A stretch of 64,000 bases of DNA from an uncultured Latescibacterota bacterium (GTDB lineage Bacteria; Latescibacterota; UBA2968; UBA8231): NCBI GenBank assembly GCA_958295495.1, contig OY282352.1:2356001-2420000 (forward strand), written 5' to 3'. The notes beneath the pieces are model-generated. The model saw nothing but the letters and a program-made list of their open reading frames with translations, was not told the DNA's origin and searched no databases. Shown piece after piece: positions 8,738 through 18,342 of the stretch. A program made the position numbers and the translations under genes. Every line of letters begins with the position of its first letter. Position 1 is the stretch's first letter.

Positions 8738-11326
8738 ATGAATATCCACGCGAAACTCTTCGCGCGATTTGTAGTGGTCAGCGCAGTGCTTTGGTTGAAT
8801 GGGGCCGAAAATTTGCAGGCTCAGGCAGGCCATCGGATCAACCGCAGTGCGAACCAAGTCGTCGTCGGACCCGACCACTGGGGCCGCTGGGAATTTGCGC
8901 CCGGTACGATCCAGATTTCCCCACTCGGAGAGGTGCGGCCCAAGCGCGTCCGCAAAAACACCAACGCCGCGCTGGATATCGTCGATTTTTTGCGCTTTAA
9001 CCCTCCCGATTACCTCTCCAAGAAAGAGCCTGAAGACATCGTCCTCCGCGACGCCATTCAGGGGGGCTCCAACCGCGCAGGGGTCGTCGCCGCCCTAGAT
9101 GGCGATTTGACCACGTACTGGGAGCCCGAGCCGGTCGATGAGAATGTAGATCTGTCGTCGCAGTGGTGGTTTACCGTGGATTTGGGTCGGGTTGTCTTTA
9201 TCAACAAAATCGCGCTAAAATTTGTCGAGGAGGGAATGGGCGATCCCTTTCTTTTATTTGATGTTCTGGTGTCGGACGGGCAGAAGCCAGTACAGGCAAT
9301 CGGCGGGTCGAGCCTCGAGTTCTTTCCGGTGCTACAGACGCTAAAGCCCAACAAAAGCCAGCGAACCTTTGTGGTCGAACTCGACCCAGTGGGGCTCGAC
9401 CAGCGTCGGGCGGTAGGGCGCTTTGTCCAAGTGGTGGTGCAGGCCAGCGATTTTGGCCGCGGCCGAGAGGTATCCCCAGAGGAGTACGACCAGCTACCCT
9501 CCGAGGACCGGGGGATCGTCGAATATAGCAAGCGCCAAGTCAACGGGCGGGAGATCGTGGTCAAACAGGCCGTGTACGAGGCTCTCGATGCCCAGCGGCG
9601 GGGAGCGATACGCTACTTTCGGCGCGAGCGGCCCCGGTTGGCCGAACTCGAAGTCTGGACCCAAGGCGACGACTTGGCCAGTGGGGCCTTGCGGCGCAAT
9701 GGCTCCATTTCTACTACGGTGCCCGGCAGCATCAATCCCCAATTGATGATCGACGGCAATGTGACCAGCGTAGAGGGGCTGTCCCTGTTCAACATCGAGA
9801 ATCGGTTGGAGGACGAGTTGTTCATCGACTTGGGCTCGTTTTTCTGGATTCACAGCCACAGGATGAGTTTCACGGAGTACGCCCTTGGGAACTATCGCTT
9901 GGAATTTTCGGACGGTTCGCGGGAAGTAGATGGGGGCCTCAAGTGGAATACGGCCGTGCGGCGCGAGCAAGTAAAGCGGAGCGTCGCGGGGGCCCTCACC
10001 GTCGATGGCAATGACTTCGACCCGATAAAGGGGCGCTTTTTTCGCTTGGTGTACGAAGTAGAACATGTGCGCCTTCCCAATCGGAGTGCTAGCAGGTTGA
10101 GCGAGATACAGCTTTTTGGCGAGGGGTTTTTGCCAGAGGTGCAGCTCGAGTCGGACCTGATCCGGTTGGGCGGCAGCCGCAATTTGGTCTCCCTCGAGTG
10201 GGACGCCCACACGCCCCCCGGCACCGAGGTACAGCTTCAGACTCGCACCGGCGACACTTTGGGCGAGATTGTGCATTACTTCAAAAAGGATGGGACCGAA
10301 ATCTCCGAAACGGCCTACAACAAACTATTGAGCATTTTTCGCGGCGAGACTGTGTCCGAGGAAGTCGCCGGCGCAGACTGGGAGCCGTGGAGTGTGCCCT
10401 ACGTCGAGCCGGGAGGCAGTCCCATTACTTCGCCGTCTCCGCGGGAGTTTCTCAAGGTGCGGGCGACGTTGCGCTCGGTAGCACCGGAGGTGGCGGCGAG
10501 CTTGTCGGGGCTGCGGCTGCACTTTGCCGAGCCGGTGGCGCGGCGGCTCTTGGCGGAGGTAACGCCCAGTCGAGTGGATCGGCTAGGGGTTGAGGCCCCT
10601 TTTTCGGTGTATGTGCGACCCGAGTTTGACGCCGGGGATGGGGGGTTCAACGAGTTGTTGTTGGAAGCACCAGCGGGCATGGAGCTGACCTATAACGGGT
10701 TGTTGGGGAGCGCGGATGGGGAGGATTTTTCGCCCTTGGTGGCCGAGGTGCTGGCCGCTGCGGCAGACCAAGTGCATTTGTCCTTTGCGCCGATGGAGCC
10801 GGGAAGCGAAGTAGCGGTGTTGCGGATAGACTTTGCGGGGCGTCTGTTTTCGCGCGGTGGGCCGCTAAAAGTGCAGTTGCGTCAAGGAGAAGATGGGGAG
10901 GGGATCTGGCAGCGCGTCGATCCAGGGGAAGCTGTGGAGGCTGTCGGCAGCAATCGGCTATTGGTGGTGGGCCAGCCGCAGCGGCACTCGATTTTTGCGG
11001 ATTTGGTGGTCGAGCCAGCGGTATTGACGCCAAATGGGGATGGGGTCAACGACGAGGTGGCGTTGCGCTTTTCAGTGGTGTTGGTGGAGGGCAGCCAGCG
11101 GGTTGAGGCGACGATCTACGATTTGGAGGGACGCTTGGTGCGCCAGCTAGCCGAGCAGCGGGATTTTGCCTCGGGGATGTACGAAATGGGGTGGGACGGA
11201 AGGAACGAACAGGGAACGCTCGTGCCGCCGGGTGTGTACGCAATGCACCTGCGGCTGGATGCCAACACGTCGGGTGCTGAGCTACGTCGGGAGGAATTGG
11301 TCCGCACCCTAGCTGTGGCCTACTAG
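8738..11326 (+). CDS. Exported discoidin-like protein with FlgD/CHU_C-type C-terminal domain (paralog 1)
   Basis: An 862-residue exported protein of unknown job. A signal peptide opens it (MNIHAKLF, hydrophobic core, cleavage near AQA). Residues about 100-230 look like a discoidin (F5/8 type C) fold: AALDGDLTTYWEPEP then WWFTVDLGRVVFINKIALKF. A second such unit seems to lie near 335-480. The last 105 residues carry LTPNGDGVNDEVALRF and IYDLEGRLVRQL, as in FlgD-like and CHU_C domains that serve as type IX secretion or surface-anchoring tails in Bacteroidota. ATG 8738 is chosen because GAAAGGTG lies just upstream; a GTG is 9 bp earlier. Its first 120 residues match the gene at 63613, and its domain plan matches 16038, 25224 and 61660. 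The 3' end overlaps the convergent TPR gene by 4 bp. Confidence 0.75.
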   Translation: MNIHAKLFARFVVVSAVLWLNGAENLQAQAGHRINRSANQVVVGPDHWGRWEFAPGTIQISPLGEVRPKRVRKNTNAALDIVDFLRFNPPDYLSKKEPEDIVLRDAIQGGSNRAGVVAALDGDLTTYWEPEPVDENVDLSSQWWFTVDLGRVVFINKIALKFVEEGMGDPFLLFDVLVSDGQKPVQAIGGSSLEFFPVLQTLKPNKSQRTFVVELDPVGLDQRRAVGRFVQVVVQASDFGRGREVSPEEYDQLPSEDRGIVEYSKRQVNGREIVVKQAVYEALDAQRRGAIRYFRRERPRLAELEVWTQGDDLASGALRRNGSISTTVPGSINPQLMIDGNVTSVEGLSLFNIENRLEDELFIDLGSFFWIHSHRMSFTEYALGNYRLEFSDGSREVDGGLKWNTAVRREQVKRSVAGALTVDGNDFDPIKGRFFRLVYEVEHVRLPNRSASRLSEIQLFGEGFLPEVQLESDLIRLGGSRNLVSLEWDAHTPPGTEVQLQTRTGDTLGEIVHYFKKDGTEISETAYNKLLSIFRGETVSEEVAGADWEPWSVPYVEPGGSPITSPSPREFLKVRATLRSVAPEVAASLSGLRLHFAEPVARRLLAEVTPSRVDRLGVEAPFSVYVRPEFDAGDGGFNELLLEAPAGMELTYNGLLGSADGEDFSPLVAEVLAAAADQVHLSFAPMEPGSEVAVLRIDFAGRLFSRGGPLKVQLRQGEDGEGIWQRVDPGEAVEAVGSNRLLVVGQPQRHSIFADLVVEPAVLTPNGDGVNDEVALRFSVVLVEGSQRVEATIYDLEGRLVRQLAEQRDFASGMYEMGWDGRNEQGTLVPPGVYAMHLRLDANTSGAELRREELVRTLAVAY

Positions 11327-12849
11327 CGCTCGTCGCGTTCTAAAAGCTGCTGACCACGCGCTCGATGCTTTTGACTCTCCTCGCGCAGACCGAGTGCTGC
11401 GCAGGCATCGCCCAAGTAGAGGTGCCCGCGCCCATCCTCGGGCTCCAACTCGACAAAGTGCTCGTAGGCAGTCCGGGCCGCAGCAAAGTCTCCGAGCTGG
11501 GCATGAGCTACCCCTAAGTTGAAGTAGGCTTTGGCGTATTGGGGGGCGAGGGCCGCAGCTTGGGCAAAAAATCGCGCGGCTTCTTTGAATTGGTGTTTCT
11601 GGGCGGCGACCAAGCCGAGCGCATAGGGAGGCTCGACGAGGGAGGTGTCGAGTTGGGCCGCCTTGGCAAAGGTTTGGGCCGCCCTTTCGAGTAATCCCGA
11701 CTGATAGTGAGCATTGCCTAGATGCACGTACAGAACGGGATTTTCTGAATCTAGCTCAATGGCTCGCTGGAAATACCGGGCCGCCAGTTTGTGCCGGCCT
11801 TGCTCGGCGAGGAGGAGGCCGAGGCCAATATGGGCGTCTTTGTGGTCGGGTTTGATTTCTACCGCGCGGCGAAACTCCAACAAAGCTTGGTCGGTTTCGC
11901 CGACCATCTGGTGTTTCAAGCCCATATTGTAGTGATCCCGCGCCGAGCCGATGGGGAGCGATTTGTGCGTTGGCGGGGAGATTTCGGAGTGCAGCCCCCG
12001 ATGCTGCTGGCGCAGGCTTTCGGAACGCGCCATTTCCCGCTTGCCCTCTTCGCCGCGGCCGAGGCGGAGATAGATATTGCCGAGGTTGAGGCGGAGCTTG
12101 GGCGAGTCGGGGTTGAGTTCGGTGGCCTTGAGTAGTGCCGGCAAAGCCGCCTCATTATCGCCCATATCGCGATGGGCCAGTCCCAAGAGAAAGTGCGCTT
12201 CGGCGTCCTGCGGGTCGAAGCGCACCGCTCTTTTGAAGGCCGCAATCGCCTCGGGCGGAAACCCCTTTTCCCGATGGATTTTGCCCAATTTCTTATAGGC
12301 CGGTGCCAAGGTGGAATCCGCCGCCAAGGCCGCAGTGTAAGCCACTTGGGACTGATCTACCTCTTGGCGATAGCCGTGCAGTAAACCCAAGTTGTAGTAC
12401 GCCGTAGCTCGCTGGGGGTCGAGTGCGGTCGCTTGCTCAAAGGCGGCCCGCGCTGCTCCGACATCGCGGTGCTGGTTGGGGCTGTATGCTCTGGAGGTGT
12501 AGCGGGCCGTGTGGATGATGCCGAGGACTTCGTACAACTCGGCGCGCGTCTTGGCCCTTTGCGGAGCTAGGTCAATGGCGTGTTCGATTGCGCGCAGGGC
12601 TTGGGGGAACTTGCCCAGTGCGAGGTAGGAGCGGGCGAGATAGTGGTGGACCTCGTAATCGTCGGCGCGGGAGGCCAGCGCCTTGTGCAAGGCGACGATG
12701 GCTTCGCTGTAGCGCTCCTGAGCAAAGGCGTACATCCCGGCACGGACCAAGGGATCGCGCTCCTTGGGACTACAGGCGCAGGCGAGGAGACAAAGGGCCG
12801 CCCCAAACCAAGACGAGATCCTTTTGCACGGCAGGTGAAAGCCGGCCAT
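11323..12849 (-). CDS. TPR-repeat lipoprotein
   Basis: A 508-residue protein made almost wholly of tetratricopeptide repeats, a scaffold for protein contacts. The N-terminus (MAGFHLPCKR, hydrophobic stretch, ALCLLACACS) fits a lipoprotein signal with the modified cysteine in LLAC or CAC. At least ten TPR units follow, with typical A-x-x-x-Y/F-x-x-A patterns such as YYNLGLLHGYRQ, AHFLLGLAHRDMGDNEAAL and AHIGLGLLLAEQGRHKLAA. An upstream in-frame start at 12879 is possible but puts extra residues before the signal. It is divergent from the FG-GAP/ASPIC gene at 12940, the same partnership seen at 43928/46518, so the two proteins may work together. Confidence 0.85.
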   Translation of the reverse strand: MAGFHLPCKRISSWFGAALCLLACACSPKERDPLVRAGMYAFAQERYSEAIVALHKALASRADDYEVHHYLARSYLALGKFPQALRAIEHAIDLAPQRAKTRAELYEVLGIIHTARYTSRAYSPNQHRDVGAARAAFEQATALDPQRATAYYNLGLLHGYRQEVDQSQVAYTAALAADSTLAPAYKKLGKIHREKGFPPEAIAAFKRAVRFDPQDAEAHFLLGLAHRDMGDNEAALPALLKATELNPDSPKLRLNLGNIYLRLGRGEEGKREMARSESLRQQHRGLHSEISPPTHKSLPIGSARDHYNMGLKHQMVGETDQALLEFRRAVEIKPDHKDAHIGLGLLLAEQGRHKLAARYFQRAIELDSENPVLYVHLGNAHYQSGLLERAAQTFAKAAQLDTSLVEPPYALGLVAAQKHQFKEAARFFAQAAALAPQYAKAYFNLGVAHAQLGDFAAARTAYEHFVELEPEDGRGHLYLGDACAALGLREESQKHRARGQQLLERDER

Positions 12850-12939
12850 TGACCGCCCGTTTTGTAGGTGCAATTGCACGAGTGTCCCGGTTTGTTGATG
12901 CGCTTAAATGCCCGGTCAAATTAACCGATCCGTTAGTAT

Positions 12940-14559
12940 ATGAGAAAATACGCAGGATTGTCCATCTTGTGCGTTTGTGTCATCGCGGCAGAGGCACAAG
13001 TGCGCTACCGGGAAGTCGCCCAAGAAGCCGGGATTGACTTCCAGCACTACAACGGCGCCGAAGGCGAATACTACTATGTCGAAACCTTTGGCGCGGGCGC
13101 GGCATTCTTGGACGCCGATGGAGATGGCTGGCAGGACCTCTATCTAGTCAATGGTGCCCATCTTGCGGGACCCGCTCCCCCAACCCCTCCCACCAACCGC
13201 CTCTATCGCAATGCCGGCGATGGAACCTTCGCCGACCTCAGCGTCGAGTCCGGGTCCGACGACCGGGGCTACGGCATGGGATGTGCCGCGGGCGACTACG
13301 ACAACGACGGGGATCAAGATCTCTACGCGACCAACTTCGGCCCCAATGTGCTGTTGAGCAACGACGGCGGGGGGCGCTTTGCGGACGTCACCCAAGCAGC
13401 CGGTGTGGGCGACGGGCGCTGGGGCACCAGCACCGGATTTTTGGACTTCGACAACGACGGGGATTTGGACCTCTTTGTGGTCAACTATGTGCATTTCAGC
13501 TTGCAGGGCAATATCCAGTGCAAGCGGGGCGCGACGCGCTTTTACTGCGAGCCGAGTACCTACGCGCCCATTGGGGATGTGCTCTATCGCAACGATGAGA
13601 GGCGCTTTGTCGATGCGACCAAGAGAATGGGCATCCATGCGGTGGGACGGGGGCTGGGCGTGGCCTTTGCAGACAGCGACTTGGACGGCGATACGGATAT
13701 TTACGTGGCCAATGACGGCACGCCGAATTTTCTCTACGAAAACCGAGGGGGGCACTTTGTCGAGAGCGGCCTGCGAGCCGGGGTGCAATACAATGAAGAT
13801 GGGCACGTCGAAGCCGGTATGGGGGTGGATTTCGGCGATTTCGACAACGACGGGTACGCCGATTTGTTCGTAACCAATTACTCGCGCGAAACCAACACCC
13901 TCTACTGGAACGATGGCCGGGGGTGCTTTGCCGATTTTACCGCTCATCTCGGCTTGGGGGCCCCCAGTTATCTGCCCTTGGGGTTCGGAACCAAATTTAT
14001 GGACTACGACAACGACGGCGACCTCGATTTATTTGTCGGCAACGGGCACGTGGTGGATAACATCGAGCAACTCGACGCCGACCTCCGCTACGCCCAGCCC
14101 GACCTCATGTTGCGCAACCAAGACGGTGCCCATTTTGAAGAGGTCTCCGACCAATTAGGCGCCGACTTTGTCGTTGCGAGCGCGGTTCGCGGCGCGGCCG
14201 CGGCCGATTGGGACAACGACGGCGACTTGGATCTACTGGCGACCACCGTGGCTGGCCGGCCGCGCCTGTTGCGCAACGACGGGGGCAATCGCCAGCACTG
14301 GATCGAACTCCTCTTGGTCGGTGCCCGCCAGCGGGATGCTCTCGGTGCCCGCGTCACCGTTATTGCTGGCGGTGCGCGTCAGGTCCGGGAGCGCCAGTCC
14401 GGGGGAAGTTATCTATCCGGCCACGACCCCCGCCTCCATTTTGGCCTCGGTCGGGCGACGAAGGCGGATGTGACGATTCGCTGGCCCGACGGCCAAGTCC
14501 AGACGTTGGCCGCTATTGACGCCGATCAGATTGTACGGGTAGTCCAACCTACTCGCTGA
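12940..14559 (+). CDS. Exported FG-GAP/ASPIC-UnbV (CRTAC1-like) beta-propeller protein
   Basis: A 539-residue exported protein. After a short signal peptide (MRKYAGLSILCVCVIAAEA), FG-GAP/VCBS repeats carry calcium-binding DxDxDG loops (AFLDADGDGWQDLYLVNG, GDYDNDGDQDLYATN, FDNDGDLDLFVVNY, DSDLDGDTDIYVAND), predicted to form a beta-propeller. The last ~90 residues are the ASPIC/UnbV domain (ERQSGGSYLSGHDPRLHFGLG then IRWPDGQVQTL). Two conserved cysteines lie between repeats (NIQC...FYCEP). The propeller is closely related to the second half of the 43928 protein. Role unknown; such proteins are thought to bind surface ligands or partners. It opens a 20-kb run of + strand genes. Confidence 0.88.
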   Translation: MRKYAGLSILCVCVIAAEAQVRYREVAQEAGIDFQHYNGAEGEYYYVETFGAGAAFLDADGDGWQDLYLVNGAHLAGPAPPTPPTNRLYRNAGDGTFADLSVESGSDDRGYGMGCAAGDYDNDGDQDLYATNFGPNVLLSNDGGGRFADVTQAAGVGDGRWGTSTGFLDFDNDGDLDLFVVNYVHFSLQGNIQCKRGATRFYCEPSTYAPIGDVLYRNDERRFVDATKRMGIHAVGRGLGVAFADSDLDGDTDIYVANDGTPNFLYENRGGHFVESGLRAGVQYNEDGHVEAGMGVDFGDFDNDGYADLFVTNYSRETNTLYWNDGRGCFADFTAHLGLGAPSYLPLGFGTKFMDYDNDGDLDLFVGNGHVVDNIEQLDADLRYAQPDLMLRNQDGAHFEEVSDQLGADFVVASAVRGAAAADWDNDGDLDLLATTVAGRPRLLRNDGGNRQHWIELLLVGARQRDALGARVTVIAGGARQVRERQSGGSYLSGHDPRLHFGLGRATKADVTIRWPDGQVQTLAAIDADQIVRVVQPTR

Positions 14560-14604
14560 CTTTGCGTTCCTAGCTTTTGGCCGCTAGCCCGGAGGGACCG
14601 CACG

Positions 14605-15939
14605 ATGGGTTATAGTGCTCTGCTCGTACCGCTGATGGGGGTGTTGGGTTGGAGTGTTGGCCCGATAAAAGCGGCTGAGTCAGAAGGGTTTGTCATTGAC
14701 TCAGCCGCCGACCTACGCGCCTTGACGGCCCGGTCTGTCGAAGGGCATTTGCTCGTGCAGAGCGACCAACTGAAAACGCTGCACGGGTTGGAGCAGCTAG
14801 AGTACATAGGAGGCGATCTGAGCATTGAGCAGAGTGATTCGTTGGAAAGTTTGGCGGGCCTGCACCACGTAAAGCGAATTGGGGGCAGTCTGAGGATCCG
14901 GCGCAACCCCAAACTCTTAGACTTGGAGGGGTTGCGGTCTCTGGAGGAATTGGGGGGTAGCTTAATAGTCGAGCGCAACGATGCCTTGGTCGGCGTGAGG
15001 GGGTTGCGCCGGGTTGGTCGTATTGGCGGGTCTCTCAGAATTCAATTCAATCGCCGCCTCGCTCGCATTGAGGGGCTGGAACAGTTGGAGACGATAGAGG
15101 GGCAGGTACTCGTCGTCGGCAATGGGGTGCTGAGAAGTCTGGTGGGCTTGGCGGGACTCAAACGCCTAAAGGGCGGGCTGGCCATAGAGCGCAATCGGGC
15201 GTTGCAAACGTTGGGGGGACTGCGGCGGTTAGAGGACGTGGGCGGTTTTTTGCGGATCAAGAGCAATAGAGCCTTGGTCGAGCTAGCGGGCCTAGCGCAA
15301 CTCGAGCGCGTCGCTGGCAATGTATTGGTAGTCGGCAACGCCCGTCTGGAGCGCTTGGCCGGCTTGGCCGGCCTGAGTCAGATTGGGGGTAGTCTGAGAG
15401 TTGAGCAAAACGATGCGCTGGTATCTTTGGCGGGCTTGGCCGGGTGCCAGAGCATTGGGGGCGATTTGCTGCTGCAGGCCAACAGCGTCCTGCCCGATCT
15501 CAAGGGTTTGGCCCGCTTGGCCCGCATTGAGGGACTTCTCTTGATCATCGGCAATAGCGCCCTGCAAAGTTTGGCGGGTCTGCGCCGTCTAGAGTACGTC
15601 GGCGGGGACTTGCTGATCGTCGATAATGGGGTGCTGGTCAGTTTGGAAGGGCTGCACCGCCTAAGCCGGATACGGGGGGTCCTATCCATCTTCGGCAACG
15701 GCGCTCTGACCGATCTGGTTGGGTTGCGCCGTCTCAAGACCATTGAAGGCCATTTACTGGTCCAATCTAACGAGAAATTGCAGAGTTTGGCGGGCTTGGC
15801 AAGGCTAGAAAAAGTAGGCGGTCGGCTGGGCATTAGGGCCAATAAGAACCTGCCGAGCACCGCGGCCAAGGCCATAGCGGAGCGTTTGATCGCCGGTGGG
15901 TTTACGGGCGAGATCCAGATTGAAGCCAACCGACCTTAG
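14605..15939 (+). CDS. Receptor-L-domain-like leucine-rich repeat protein, exported
   Basis: A 444-residue exported protein built from about 15 copies of a roughly 24-residue beta-solenoid repeat, consensus L-x-G-L-x-x-L-x-x-I-G-G-x-L-x-I-x-x-N. Examples are SLAGLHHVKRIGGSLRIRRN and GLEQLETIEGQVLVVGN. This resembles receptor L-domain/LRR solenoids rather than classic LRRs and predicts a curved binding surface. A signal peptide precedes it. The start is supported by GGAGGGACC upstream. A shorter sister of the same design is at 28839, and both sit beside a discoidin-like exported protein. Ligand unknown. Confidence 0.75.
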   Translation: MGYSALLVPLMGVLGWSVGPIKAAESEGFVIDSAADLRALTARSVEGHLLVQSDQLKTLHGLEQLEYIGGDLSIEQSDSLESLAGLHHVKRIGGSLRIRRNPKLLDLEGLRSLEELGGSLIVERNDALVGVRGLRRVGRIGGSLRIQFNRRLARIEGLEQLETIEGQVLVVGNGVLRSLVGLAGLKRLKGGLAIERNRALQTLGGLRRLEDVGGFLRIKSNRALVELAGLAQLERVAGNVLVVGNARLERLAGLAGLSQIGGSLRVEQNDALVSLAGLAGCQSIGGDLLLQANSVLPDLKGLARLARIEGLLLIIGNSALQSLAGLRRLEYVGGDLLIVDNGVLVSLEGLHRLSRIRGVLSIFGNGALTDLVGLRRLKTIEGHLLVQSNEKLQSLAGLARLEKVGGRLGIRANKNLPSTAAKAIAERLIAGGFTGEIQIEANRP

Positions 15940-16037
15940 CTGGGATGCGTTGCTGGATTTTGGTTGCTGTGTCCTTTCGTATTTTATACAGTTACTTGCC
16001 TTGCCCTAGAGAAGTCGAGTCAGAAGATAGGTCAGCC

Positions 16038-18305
16038 ATGCTCCATTCCCAGACGGGTCGAAAGGACCGCACTAACGCGCTGAGGGTGCTTCTCCTGTTC
16101 TCAGTCCTCGGAGGATTGAGTGCCCAAGCACCAGTTGGTGCCCAACTGGAGGTCGTCCAACTGGGGGGCGAGGGTGGGTTATCTTGGGAGAGTGGCGGCG
16201 GAGAGATTCCGGCCACGGTGATCCTCGACCCGGCCACTGTCGATAAGTCCAACGCGCCCGGCGGCGTCATTGACTTTGCTCCTTTTGAGCGCGCCCATTG
16301 GATCTTTCCGCAGCAGGCCGATACGACCGACAACATATTGATCGGCGTCAATTCTAAGGAGCGCGGCGGCAGCGTCATCACGCCCATCCCCTCCTTCCGC
16401 TTTCTCGAAGCCGACTTCCCCCAGATGTTCGACGACGACGGAAATACCGCCTTGGCGGTAAAATCCTCGGGCACGGGGGGCACCGGGGCCTTTGGCTTGC
16501 TCATCGAATTCGATTTGGGGGCCATCTTTGGCGTCAATCGGTTCAAGTTTTTTCCGCGCAACGCCGACCCGGCCTTTCCGGCCCCCGATTTCCAGTCCCA
16601 AGACGACTTTTTGAAGGGCTACGAAATTTTCGTCAATGACGGCCAACCCGAATCGCGCCGCGAGGGCAGTCTGATTTGGGAGACCGTCGCCTTTGAGGGG
16701 CAGAACCAAGAAGCGGTGGTAGATGTGCGAATCCCCACCCGCTTCGTGCGCTTTTTGCGGCTCAAATCCCTGACGGCCGCGGACTTTGAGATCGCCGAGT
16801 TCCAAGTGTTCAGCGAGGGCTTTGTGCCGCAGGCCGTGTACATTTCCAACGTATTCGACTTTGGCGACCGGGCGCTTTTGGGCCGTTTGCGCTGGGTTGA
16901 GGAGCAGGTGGGCGATCCAACCCGCTCTAGGGTGCAGGTCCGCACCCGCACCGGGGACGATCCCCAGCCGGTCGAGTTCACGCGAGTCGGCAAGCAATCC
17001 TCTGGCCGCGTTGAACAGCGGGGCGATACCGTTTTCGACATCCCCATTGACGCGCCTTGGAAGAAAGCCGAAGACGTAGAGGACAGCGAACTCAACAGCC
17101 TGATCGCCAATGTCCTCGACAACGAAGAGATGGACGGGCGCGAGGCACTTTTGACGTTTGGCCAGTTGCCTTTTGTACAGCGGGCCCAGATCACCCTCGA
17201 CGAGGCGGACTACAACAAGCTGGCGAGCGACCAAAAATCAGTAATTCGCCAAGACCTCACCAATTGGAGCCCTTGGTCCCCCCCCTATTCGCCCGAGGGC
17301 ATTGTCGCCCCAGACCAACTTCAGGTGCAAGGATCGGGGACGCTGATCGTATCGCCTAGCCCGCGGCGTTATTTTCAAGTTATGGTCGAGTTCTTCAACG
17401 CCGAGGTCGATGCGGCTACTGGCATCGGCGGGGTGGCTTGGGATGTTTTCCGGCCCGTCTTCGCCGACTCCCTCATCGCCGAGATCCTGCCCCGCACCGC
17501 CGTTTTAGGCCAAGCCACCCGCTTCACTTACGGCGTTCTGGTCAAATCCACTTCCCAGAATGCGGGCTTTGACCGCTTTGAAATCAGCACACCGCTGCGC
17601 ACCGCGTCGATTGGCCAAGTGGCAATACGCCGGGCCGATGGCACGGCAGAGACTGCGGATTTTTCCGGCGCGTCCCTCGCGGCTTTCCCCGAGCAAAATG
17701 GTTTTAAGGTGGTGGCAGTGCGCGACGATGGCTTTGTCATGGCCTTTCCGCGGATTGCGGAGGATGGGGCACTCCTGACCTTAGAATTTGAGAATGCGGT
17801 CCTGCGCTTGGGGACTCGCTTTGCCGGCCGGGCGCTCAACGCCGATAACGACGAGGTGCTGGGCCAAGTGGTGTTGGCCGGTAATGCCGCGGATTTGAGC
17901 CGAGAGGGCATGGATGATCCCGACCGCAGGGGCGTGGGCACCCTCGATCCAGAAAACCTCTTTGTCAACGTGCCGATCACCGACGAACTGCTAGTGAATG
18001 TGGCGGCCGTCCCGGATGTCTTTACCCCCAATGGCGACGGGGTCAACGAGCGGGCGGCCATTACCTACGATATCACCAATATAGCCCACCCGACCCAAGT
18101 GCGGCTCAGGATCTACGATTTGAGCGGCCGGCTGATCCGCAACCTCTACGAAGGCTTGGATATGAGCGGTCGATTCCCCCGTTTTTGGGACGGGCGCGAC
18201 GATGGGGACGACGCAGTGCCGCCGGGCCACTATATCTTTTCTGTTGCTTTGGATGCGGGGACCGGACAGGAGAGGCGGGTGGGGGTTGTCGGGGTAGCGT
18301 ATTGA
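16038..18305 (+). CDS. Exported discoidin-like protein with FlgD/CHU_C-type C-terminal domain (paralog 2)
   Basis: A 755-residue sister of the 8738 gene. ATG 16038 gives a clean signal peptide (basic residues, ALRVLLLFSVLGGL, cleavage near SAQA); an in-frame ATG at 15945 would place an awkward extension before it. N-terminal residues include LAVKSSGTGGTGAFGLLIEFD and VNRFKFFPRN, positions a discoidin-like sheet occupies in its paralogs. A middle beta domain (IAEILPRTAVLGQATRFTYG) is shared with the 25224 and 61660 proteins. The tail from about 650 has DVFTPNGDGVNERAAITYD and IYDLSGRLIRNLYEG and ends GVAY. It lies directly before two outer-membrane protein genes, which may help export or anchor it. 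Function unknown. Confidence 0.72.
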   Translation: MLHSQTGRKDRTNALRVLLLFSVLGGLSAQAPVGAQLEVVQLGGEGGLSWESGGGEIPATVILDPATVDKSNAPGGVIDFAPFERAHWIFPQQADTTDNILIGVNSKERGGSVITPIPSFRFLEADFPQMFDDDGNTALAVKSSGTGGTGAFGLLIEFDLGAIFGVNRFKFFPRNADPAFPAPDFQSQDDFLKGYEIFVNDGQPESRREGSLIWETVAFEGQNQEAVVDVRIPTRFVRFLRLKSLTAADFEIAEFQVFSEGFVPQAVYISNVFDFGDRALLGRLRWVEEQVGDPTRSRVQVRTRTGDDPQPVEFTRVGKQSSGRVEQRGDTVFDIPIDAPWKKAEDVEDSELNSLIANVLDNEEMDGREALLTFGQLPFVQRAQITLDEADYNKLASDQKSVIRQDLTNWSPWSPPYSPEGIVAPDQLQVQGSGTLIVSPSPRRYFQVMVEFFNAEVDAATGIGGVAWDVFRPVFADSLIAEILPRTAVLGQATRFTYGVLVKSTSQNAGFDRFEISTPLRTASIGQVAIRRADGTAETADFSGASLAAFPEQNGFKVVAVRDDGFVMAFPRIAEDGALLTLEFENAVLRLGTRFAGRALNADNDEVLGQVVLAGNAADLSREGMDDPDRRGVGTLDPENLFVNVPITDELLVNVAAVPDVFTPNGDGVNERAAITYDITNIAHPTQVRLRIYDLSGRLIRNLYEGLDMSGRFPRFWDGRDDGDDAVPPGHYIFSVALDAGTGQERRVGVVGVAY

Positions 18306-18342
18306 TATTGGGCGCGGGGATTCCCTCGCGCTGAACTTTACC

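Noticed and set aside
13144..13947. Minus-strand open frame of 267 codons opposite the FG-GAP gene
   Set aside because: Antisense to clear DxDxDG repeats; composition only reflects their complement.
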